A stretch of 20,176 bases of DNA from an uncultured Bacilli bacterium (GTDB lineage: Bacteria; Bacillota_I; Bacilli_A; RF39; UBA660): positions 1-20,176 of the forward strand of contig CAJGDV010000010.1 of the NCBI GenBank assembly GCA_904502155.1. The letters are read 5' to 3'. Below, piece after piece: positions 14,925-20,176 of the stretch. Below the pieces are notes generated by a model. That model saw only the letters and a list, made by a program, of their open reading frames with translations, made no database searches and had not been told where the DNA came from. Each line of letters starts with the position of its first letter. The stretch's first letter is position 1. Position numbers and translations under genes: made by a program.

Positions 14925-15095
14925 TGCAATTTCCTCTAAAGCTCTACCGATAGGCTTAGCGGATTTGTAATCACATTCCTTCATTTGATAGAATCCATTG
15001 TCTTCTATTTCTTTTGCTCTTTTAGCAACAACATTAACTAATAAATATTTTGAGCCAACTTTATTTAAAAGTTTATCAATAGATGGACTTCTCAT
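14895..15095 (-). CDS. rpoZ: DNA-directed RNA polymerase omega subunit
   Basis: A 66-residue protein matching the omega subunit, which helps assemble and stabilise the beta' subunit. The N-terminal PSIDKLLNKVGSKYLLVNVVAKRAKEI and the C-terminal KPIGRALEEIAKDL are the two conserved parts. The length is normal for Bacillota. GGGAG lies 11 bases before the ATG. A good promoter (TTGCAT, 17 bases, TATTAT) overlaps the stop codon of the upstream gene. In many Bacillota gmk is the neighbour; it is not present here. Confidence 0.92.
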   Translation of the reverse strand: MRSPSIDKLLNKVGSKYLLVNVVAKRAKEIEDNGFYQMKECDYKSAKPIGRALEEIAKDLVQVRKD

Positions 15096-15118
15096 ATAAT
15101 ATCACACTCCCTATTATG

Positions 15119-15147
15119 ATAATATACAAAAAATATTTTTAATGCAA
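15119..15147 (-). promoter_or_regulatory. Promoter of rpoZ
   Basis: Minus-strand TTGCAT (15147-15142), a 17-base spacer, TATTAT (15124-15119). The -35 overlaps the stop codon of the gene ahead. Confidence 0.6.
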
Positions 15148-15747
15148 CCCTTTTGACATTTCTTTACACAATAGTTCAGCAATCTCATTTATTTGTTCTT
15201 CACTATATTTTTTTTGATATGCTTTTCTATTAATACGATCTAAAATATTTTCCATTCTAATAGTTTCAATTTCTGGGTCACTCATATTAAAAATTAATAA
15301 TCCATTTAATAATAAAATAGGAATTATATCATCATTATTTATTTTAAATTTGACAATATTTAGTTTTTCTTTTAATTCTATATAAGCATTATTAACTCTA
15401 TAATCTTGAGTCGATTTAATATACCATTTTAAATCCTTAGGTTCACCTTGAACATTTCCAATCCAATTTTTAAACATAATTAAATACATATTATATTCAT
15501 CAATATAGAAAAGCATTTCACTATTAATTCTAATTGCTTTATGTATATTGTTACATTGATCTAAAATTGTTTCTAATGTTTGAATAGGACATTTACTTAT
15601 ATCTATTGTTCTATTTATTTTATTAGATTTTCCATATTTTCCTGTTACTTTTTCTAATATAATTTTTACAATTGCTACAATTATAATTGCTCCTAAAATT
15701 AAAAATGGTAATGAAGCATAAAATCTAAACATTCCTTGTGGATTCAT
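15139..15747 (-). CDS. Membrane-anchored protein of unknown function
   Basis: A 202-residue protein with one N-terminal membrane helix (about 13-32) and a cytoplasmic-looking, mostly helical remainder with two cysteines in the middle and one near the end. I recognise no family. Its ATG overlaps the pdp stop codon by one base (TAATG), so it is translationally coupled to pdp; a ribosome site of its own is poor. No clear terminator follows. The link with pdp is shown only by this arrangement; a metabolic connection is not evident. Confidence 0.75.
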   Translation of the reverse strand: MNPQGMFRFYASLPFLILGAIIIVAIVKIILEKVTGKYGKSNKINRTIDISKCPIQTLETILDQCNNIHKAIRINSEMLFYIDEYNMYLIMFKNWIGNVQGEPKDLKWYIKSTQDYRVNNAYIELKEKLNIVKFKINNDDIIPILLLNGLLIFNMSDPEIETIRMENILDRINRKAYQKKYSEEQINEIAELLCKEMSKGLH

Positions 15748-17021
15748 TATCTTATCATCTCTTTAATTAAATTATGTTCATTTTTATTTAACATTTCAAT
15801 TTTAAAACAATTTAATACTTCATCAATCGCAACATCTTTAGATCCTACATAAATTTTAACAATTTCTTCATCTTCCATAACATAGTCCCCTATTTTTTTA
15901 GATAAGACTAGTCCTACACTATGGTCTATTTTGTCTTCTTTTTGGTATCTTCCACCACCTAATTTACGAACAATTTCACCTAAAGTATCCGTTTCAATTG
16001 CTGTTACAAAACCAGTTTCTTTACTCTTAACACTTATAACAGTATCTGAAACTTTCATCTCTTCTAAAGTACCACCTTGATATTTTACTAATTCAATAAA
16101 TTTATGGTATGCTTTTTTATTTTTAAGATTTTCTAAAACCATATCATTGGCTTTTTCGAAGCTTATATTTAGTCCATATGAAACCATAACAGAACTTAAA
16201 ACAATTGCTAAATTAGTTATATCATCAGGACCATTATTATTTAAGCAATCAATAGCTTCTTTAACTTCAAGGGCATTACCAATAGCATTTCCAAGTGGTT
16301 GATTCATATCAGTTAAAACACATACTACTTTTCTATTATGGGCTTTTCCAATATCAACCATAGCATGACCTAATTTGCGAGCACTTTCAATATCTTTCAT
16401 AAGAGCCCCATTACCAACTTTTAAATCAATTACAATAGTATCAGCACCACTAGCAAGTTTTTTACTCATAATACTTGATGCTATTAATGGAATAGATTCA
16501 ACTGTTCCAGTAACATCTCTTAGAGCATATATTTTTTTATCAGCAGGAACTAAATTCCCTGTTTGACTTGCCAGAGCTAAACCTATGGTATTAACTTCAT
16601 TTATAAAACTATCAATATTTATATTAGTATGAAAACCAGGAATAGCCTCTAATTTATCAATTGTGCCACCTGTAAAACCTAATCCTCTACCACTCATTTT
16701 AGGCGCTATAACACCACAAGAAGCAACTAAAGGTAAAACAATTAAAGTTGTTTTATCTCCAACTCCACCAGTTGAATGTTTATCAATTTTACGACCATTT
16801 AATCTAGATAAATCAATAACATCACCACTTCTATACATAGCATCAGTCAAATTAGCAGTTTCTTCTTTATTCATACCATTTATACAAATAGCCATTAAAA
16901 GCGAACTCATTTGATAATCAGTTATTGTATTATTTATATAACCATCTATAACAAATTTAATTTCTTCTTTTGTTAAATGTTTTTTTAATCTTTTTTTATT
17001 AATGATTTCAACTATATTCAT
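15747..17021 (-). CDS. pdp: Pyrimidine-nucleoside phosphorylase
   Basis: Cleaves thymidine, deoxyuridine or uridine with phosphate to the free base and (deoxy)ribose-1-phosphate, in cytoplasmic nucleoside salvage. The 424 residues match the family length. The phosphate-binding KHSTGGVGDKTTL and the signature SGRGLGFTGGTIDKLEAIPGF are intact, as are ASQTGNLVPADKKIYALRD and the C-terminal GGGRYQKED. The family also includes thymidine phosphorylase DeoA; in Bacillota the broad-specificity Pdp is usual, so pdp is favoured but not proven. The start ATG has AGGTGAG seven bases upstream, and a TATAAT (17037-17032) abuts that site directly. The next gene overlaps its stop. Confidence 0.94.
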   Translation of the reverse strand: MNIVEIINKKRLKKHLTKEEIKFVIDGYINNTITDYQMSSLLMAICINGMNKEETANLTDAMYRSGDVIDLSRLNGRKIDKHSTGGVGDKTTLIVLPLVASCGVIAPKMSGRGLGFTGGTIDKLEAIPGFHTNINIDSFINEVNTIGLALASQTGNLVPADKKIYALRDVTGTVESIPLIASSIMSKKLASGADTIVIDLKVGNGALMKDIESARKLGHAMVDIGKAHNRKVVCVLTDMNQPLGNAIGNALEVKEAIDCLNNNGPDDITNLAIVLSSVMVSYGLNISFEKANDMVLENLKNKKAYHKFIELVKYQGGTLEEMKVSDTVISVKSKETGFVTAIETDTLGEIVRKLGGGRYQKEDKIDHSVGLVLSKKIGDYVMEDEEIVKIYVGSKDVAIDEVLNCFKIEMLNKNEHNLIKEMIR

Positions 17022-17055
17022 ATTCTCACCTATTATAAGTATACCAAAAATATTA

Positions 17056-17081
17056 TAAAAAAAATAGACTAAAGTCTATTT
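17056..17081 (-). terminator. Terminator behind the four-helix membrane protein
   Basis: AAATAGAC (17062-17069) pairs with GTCTATTT (17074-17081) around TAAA, with eight Ts on the minus strand. The stop codon (17071-17069) is inside. Confidence 0.82.
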
Positions 17082-17686
17082 CTCTTTCTTATAAAATCGT
17101 AAATTATTAAGTATACAGGATAAGCTGCAAATATAATTCCATATATCTTATCTAATCCATTAGACATTATAATACTTAAAATTCCAGGAAGTGCTATTAC
17201 ATAAACTATTGGAAGTAAAAACAAATTTTCAAATGATCCAAAAGGACTATAAAAATTAAGCCAATAACTTCTTTTAGCTTCCCTAATCTCAAATGTTTTA
17301 CATGATAATCCTATTATTTTTTTAATATTATCTTTTGTTTTTAATACATCATAAAATTGATTTTCTTTATAATGTTCAGTCATTTCTAAATAATATATTT
17401 TTCCTTTTTTATCTAAAAATTCATAAAAAGTTGAATCATTACTTTTAAGATATACTACATCCTCTTTAGGCTTCAATAGAACATTAAAGAAACAAAGATA
17501 ATAACAATATAAGGTTATACCTACAAAAAATCCACCAAAAATAATAATAAGACCATCATAATAAATCATATCATATAAATTATCTCTTATAAAATATGAT
17601 GCTATTATCATTCCTAATCCTACAATACCTAATATAGTAACAACTATTAAACCACCTAGGTCATAATTATTCCCGCTATTTTTCAT
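17069..17686 (-). CDS. Membrane protein, four predicted helices, unknown function
   Basis: A 205-residue protein with two hydrophobic segments near the N-terminus (about 12-32 and 43-66), a hydrophilic loop of about 80 residues, and two more near the C-terminus (about 152-172 and 176-195). The loop is the probable functional part: it contains YLEMTEHYKENQFYDVLK and a CKTFEIREAKRSYW segment, and likely folds in the cytoplasm. I recognise no family. ATG 17686 is chosen because AGGTGAT precedes it at good spacing; a TTG at 17722 would lie ahead of the -10 box. A TGTTATAAT extended -10 box sits six bases before the ribosome site. Confidence 0.75.
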   Translation of the reverse strand: MKNSGNNYDLGGLIVVTILGIVGLGMIIASYFIRDNLYDMIYYDGLIIIFGGFFVGITLYCYYLCFFNVLLKPKEDVVYLKSNDSTFYEFLDKKGKIYYLEMTEHYKENQFYDVLKTKDNIKKIIGLSCKTFEIREAKRSYWLNFYSPFGSFENLFLLPIVYVIALPGILSIIMSNGLDKIYGIIFAAYPVYLIIYDFIRKRNRL

Positions 17687-17712
17687 TTTATCACCTAGTA
17701 TTATTATAACAT

Positions 17713-17738
17713 ATAAAAACAAGGATTACTCCTTGTTT
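17713..17738 (-). terminator. Terminator downstream of ssb
   Basis: AAACAAGGA (17717-17725) pairs with TCCTTGTTT (17730-17738) around TTAC, with a short T run on the minus strand. It lies 43 bases after the ssb stop. Confidence 0.7.
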
Positions 17739-17780
17739 ACATCATATGATAACTTATAATTATATTAGGGGAAAATAATT

Positions 17781-18116
17781 TTATTTATCGTTTTTATCTT
17801 TTTTTGTTGATAAGAATGTTACTTTTTCTGCTACTAATTCCATTACAGAATGATGTGCATCTTCTGTCGTATATTCACGGGCTTGAACACGACCTTTAAT
17901 ACCTACTAAATCGCCTTTAGTGCAATAATTTACAACATTTTCTGCTATCCCTTGCCATAATACACAAGGAATAAAATCTGTTTCATATTCGCCATCTACA
18001 TTTTTATAACTTCTAGGAACAGCGATTGTTAAATTAGATACTTTTTTTCCATTTTCAGTTTCTTTCAATTCTGGTTCTCTTACAATTCTTCCAACTATAA
18101 CTGTTTGATTAAGCAT
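17781..18116 (-). CDS. ssb: Short single-stranded DNA-binding protein (SsbB-like length)
   Basis: Binds single-stranded DNA through an OB fold. MLNQTVIVGRIVREPEL, VSNLTIAVPRSYKN, TDFIPCVLWQGIAENV and KGDLVGIKGRVQAREY are the standard segments. The protein is only 111 residues and stops right after the OB fold (FLSTKKDKNDK): it lacks the Gly/Gln-rich linker and the acidic DDDIPF-type tip that recruits replication and repair proteins in full-length SSB. Bacillus SsbB, a competence-linked second SSB, has the same shape. It is not flanked by rpsF and rpsR, where the housekeeping ssb usually lies, so a full-length copy may exist elsewhere. A strong AAGGAGGAG site precedes the ATG. Confidence 0.9.
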   Translation of the reverse strand: MLNQTVIVGRIVREPELKETENGKKVSNLTIAVPRSYKNVDGEYETDFIPCVLWQGIAENVVNYCTKGDLVGIKGRVQAREYTTEDAHHSVMELVAEKVTFLSTKKDKNDK

Positions 18117-18154
18117 GTCTTTTCTCTCCTCCTTCCGAGATACAATATTAACCT

Positions 18155-18290
18155 AAGAAAAAGAAAAAGTAAAAAGACTAAAACTTAAAAATTATTATCT
18201 TAAAACAACTAAAAATTAATAAATTTAAACAAATATAAAAAAAGGCAAAAAAATATAAGATTATAAAAATAAGTAAAAATAAAGTTTTAT
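18155..18290. other. Strand-skewed A/T tract upstream of ssb
   Basis: This stretch is nearly free of G and C. On the plus strand it is made of A runs broken by T; on the ssb-sense strand it is T-rich. I see no ORF and no strong hairpin. It lies between the lipoprotein terminator and the ssb ribosome site, so the ssb promoter must be in or beside it, but no hexamer pair stands out. Confidence 0.5.
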
Positions 18291-18321
18291 AAAAATAAAA
18301 AAACTCAAAATTAATTGAGTT
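18291..18321 (-). terminator. Terminator of the lipoprotein gene
   Basis: AACTCAA (18302-18308) pairs with TTGAGTT (18315-18321) around a six-base loop, with a long T-rich tail on the minus strand. The stop codon begins at the edge of the stem. Confidence 0.8.
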
Positions 18322-18620
18322 TAGTCACATTTTAATTCATATTTAGCACTATCAATTTTACCATCTTTAATAGTAAATACTACTTGTGTTGTGTCTTTAC
18401 AGTTTTTTAATGCATTAAGTTTATATTCTTCTTTTTTTTCATCATTAACTTTGTTTAGCATTCCTAATGAAATTTCAGCTTCATTAATTCCTTTTAATGA
18501 ACTCATATATTTTTCATAATATTGTCTTCCTGCTTCATCAAGTTGTTTTTTTTGTTTTTTCTCACTTGAACATCCTGTAATCATCATTGTTACTACTAAT
18601 AATATAATTATCTTTTTCAT
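18321..18620 (-). CDS. Small lipoprotein
   Basis: A 99-residue lipoprotein. The signal peptide MKKIIILLVVTMMITGC ends in the lipobox ITGC, with C17 the lipidated residue. The mature part has a charged, helical N-terminal half (SSEKKQKKQLDEAGRQYYEK) and a short C-terminal beta-like part (VVFTIKDGKIDSAKYELKC) with two further cysteines. I recognise no functional family. AGGAG stands seven bases before the ATG, and a TGATATAAT extended -10 box lies six bases ahead of the ribosome site. The gap from the sufB stop is 29 bases with no terminator, so read-through from sufB is possible. Confidence 0.83.
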   Translation of the reverse strand: MKKIIILLVVTMMITGCSSEKKQKKQLDEAGRQYYEKYMSSLKGINEAEISLGMLNKVNDEKKEEYKLNALKNCKDTTQVVFTIKDGKIDSAKYELKCD

Positions 18621-18649
18621 ATAATCACTCCTATTATGATTATATCATA

Positions 18650-19957
18650 TTAAAAATAATTTTTTAATAGTGAATTTAATTCAACAGCATATTCCATTGG
18701 TAGTTCTTCTCTAAATCTATCAATAAAGCCCATAATTAGTAATTCTTTTGCTTTATCTTCATTTAGTCCTCTACTCATTAAATAGAATAATTTTTCTTCA
18801 CTAATTTTTGATACAGTTGCTTCATGGTTAATAATTGATGTATTGTTATCAACTTTATTTTTCGGTATAGTATCACTTTTAGAATATTTATCCATGATAA
18901 TAGTATCACATTTTACTGTTGCTTTTGAATGATGTGCATTAGAACTAATATTAACTGTACCTCTATAATTAGATGTTCCACCATTAGCTGAAATAGATTT
19001 ACTTATAATACTACTTTCAGTATATGGCGCTAAATGAATCATTTTAGCCCCTGTATCTTGAAATTGATCTTTAGATGCAACAGCAATAGAAACTGTATTT
19101 CCTTTAGCTCTAGGTCCTACTAAAATACATGATGGATATTTCATATTAGCTTTAGAACCAATATTACCATCAATCCATTCCATTAAACCGTCTTCTTCTA
19201 CTATTGCTCTTTTAGTAACTAAATTATAAACATCACTAGACCAATTTTGAATAGTCGTATATCTACACTTAGCACCTTTTTTAACATATATCTCAACTAC
19301 AGCAGCATGTAATGCATCTTCTGTGTATGTTGGAGCTGTACATCCTTCCATATAATGAAGTTCACTACCCTCATCTACAACAATAATAGTTCTTTCAAAT
19401 TGTCCCATATTTTTAGAATTAATACGGAAATAACTTTGAAGAGGTCTATCTAATTTAGTATGAGGAGGAACATATATAAAAGTACCACCACTCCATACAG
19501 CACCATTTAATGCTGTATATTTATTTTCATCATATTTTACTAAATTATTAAAATATTCTTTAAATATTTCAGGATACTTTTTAAGTCCTGTATCTGTATC
19601 ACAAAAAATAACATTTTTATCTTCTAGTTCTTTGATCATATTATGATAAATAGATTCACTTTCATATTGAGCATGAACAGCATCTAAATATTTTTTTTCT
19701 GCTTCAGGAAGTCCTATTTCATCAAATGTATTTTTTATATGTTTATCAACATCATTCCAATCATTAGCAATTTTATCACTAACTCTTTTATAATAATTAA
19801 TATCATCAAAATCTATTTTTAAATCAGGTCCAAAAATAGGATTGCTTAAATCTTTAAATGTTTCATAACATTTAAGTCTAAATTCTAGCATCCATTTAGG
19901 TTCTTTTTTTATACTTGATATTTCTTTAATTTTTTCTCTTGATAGACCTTTTTCCAT
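18650..19957 (-). CDS. sufB: Fe-S cluster assembly scaffold SufB
   Basis: Core subunit of the SUF scaffold (SufBCD) on which iron-sulphur clusters are built. The 435 residues are slightly shorter than the usual 465 or so, with the difference at the N-terminus. Family segments are present: WSGGTFIYVPPH, MEGCTAPTYTEDALHAAVVEI, NWSSDVYNLVTKRAIVEE, MKYPSCILVGPRAKG and, at the end, INHEATVSKISEEKLFYLMS with RGLNEDKAKELLIMGF. ATG 19957 is chosen because GGTGAT stands seven bases upstream; GTG 19969 overlaps that site. In most Bacillota sufB ends a sufCDSUB operon. Here a terminator separates it from an unrelated-looking gene upstream, so it has its own promoter (TATAAT at 19980-19975) and the other suf genes must lie elsewhere. 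Confidence 0.95.
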   Translation of the reverse strand: MEKGLSREKIKEISSIKKEPKWMLEFRLKCYETFKDLSNPIFGPDLKIDFDDINYYKRVSDKIANDWNDVDKHIKNTFDEIGLPEAEKKYLDAVHAQYESESIYHNMIKELEDKNVIFCDTDTGLKKYPEIFKEYFNNLVKYDENKYTALNGAVWSGGTFIYVPPHTKLDRPLQSYFRINSKNMGQFERTIIVVDEGSELHYMEGCTAPTYTEDALHAAVVEIYVKKGAKCRYTTIQNWSSDVYNLVTKRAIVEEDGLMEWIDGNIGSKANMKYPSCILVGPRAKGNTVSIAVASKDQFQDTGAKMIHLAPYTESSIISKSISANGGTSNYRGTVNISSNAHHSKATVKCDTIIMDKYSKSDTIPKNKVDNNTSIINHEATVSKISEEKLFYLMSRGLNEDKAKELLIMGFIDRFREELPMEYAVELNSLLKNYF

Positions 19958-19991
19958 AAATATCACCACTTTTAATTATATATTAAAATAT

Positions 19992-20015
19992 AAAAAAAAG
20001 ATAGAAATACTATCT
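19992..20015 (-). terminator. Terminator upstream of sufB
   Basis: AGATAG (19999-20004) pairs with CTATCT (20010-20015) around AAATA, followed by eight Ts on the minus strand. It closes the partial gene at the window edge. Confidence 0.75.
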
Positions 20016-20176
20016 ATTTTTTTGGAAATTCTAATATTTTATGGTTTGTAATTTTAAAAATTGGGCCTATATTTTCAAAAGGAAATCCAATTAAATTTGA
20101 TTTTTCTTCTTGCTCATGTAATTTTTCATTAAGTATTTTTAATCCTTTTATAATTTCTTCCCTCGTTGGATTAGGA
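20014..20176 (-). CDS. C-terminal end of an unknown protein (cut by window edge)
   Basis: The last 53 codons of a minus-strand gene whose start lies outside the window. The visible sequence has a charged helix (REEIIKGLKILNEKLHEQEEK), then NLIGFPFENIGPIF and a short tail ending ILEFPKK. The frame is open to the edge and ends in TAG inside a terminator. There is too little to name a family. It is not a recognisable end of SufU, SufS or SufD. Confidence 0.65.
   Translation of the reverse strand, partial: PNPTREEIIKGLKILNEKLHEQEEKSNLIGFPFENIGPIFKITNHKILEFPKK

Noticed and set aside
18650..18660. Frameshift or truncation at the SufB N-terminus because it is about 30 residues short
   Set aside because: The start has a proper ribosome site and all core segments are present; a shorter N-terminus is more likely than damage.
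1..20176. Mycoplasma-type genetic code (TGA as Trp), suggested by the very low GC
   Set aside because: Trp residues in conserved motifs are TGG, the TPR gene ends in TGA, and cell-wall division genes are present.

Overview
The window is very AT-rich and reads as chromosome of a low-GC Gram-positive bacterium (Bacillota, Bacilli-like). Pointers are the rsmH-ftsL-PBP2 division cluster with a PASTA-tailed PBP, a PrsA-like foldase, an RNA polymerase omega subunit, strong AGGAGG-type ribosome binding sites and YjcZ-like mini-proteins. TGG encodes Trp and TGA is used as a stop (at 6282), so the genetic code is standard and not the Mycoplasma code. An uncultured gut-type Bacilli lineage is my inference; there is no marker gene that fixes the taxon. 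No insertion sequence, integrase, phage module or CRISPR array is visible.

Layout. 1-2915: two tandem minus-strand paralogues, the first cut by the window edge, each joining a DUF6273-like N-terminal module to a MoxR-like AAA+ ATPase. 2999-3073: tRNA-Arg(CCU). 3147-4294: two plus-strand genes, a small membrane protein and pyrH. 4308-9193: minus-strand genes for a GtrA-like membrane protein, a membrane-anchored unknown, an SPFH/zinc-ribbon protein, a TPR protein, a secreted calcium-binding Ig-like protein and its small membrane partner. 9368-12756: the division operon rsmH-ftsL-PBP2, preceded by a long structured leader where mraZ would usually sit. 12985-13174: two tandem mini-genes of 27 and 30 codons. 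13324-14349: PrsA-like foldase on the plus strand. 14361-20016: minus-strand recX, rpoZ, an unknown membrane protein coupled to pdp, a second membrane protein, a short ssb, a lipoprotein, sufB, and the 3' end of an unknown gene.

The layout is compact: most transcription units are one to three genes, each closed by an intrinsic terminator whose hairpin usually contains the stop codon. Several TATAAT boxes lie 0-10 nt ahead of the Shine-Dalgarno sequence, which implies very short leaders. The exceptions are the roughly 145-nt structured leader of rsmH and the T-rich upstream stretch of ssb. The most unusual content is the tandem DUF6273-AAA+ pair, the rsmH leader, the mini-gene pair, and a PrsA homologue in which both parvulin histidines appear to be replaced.
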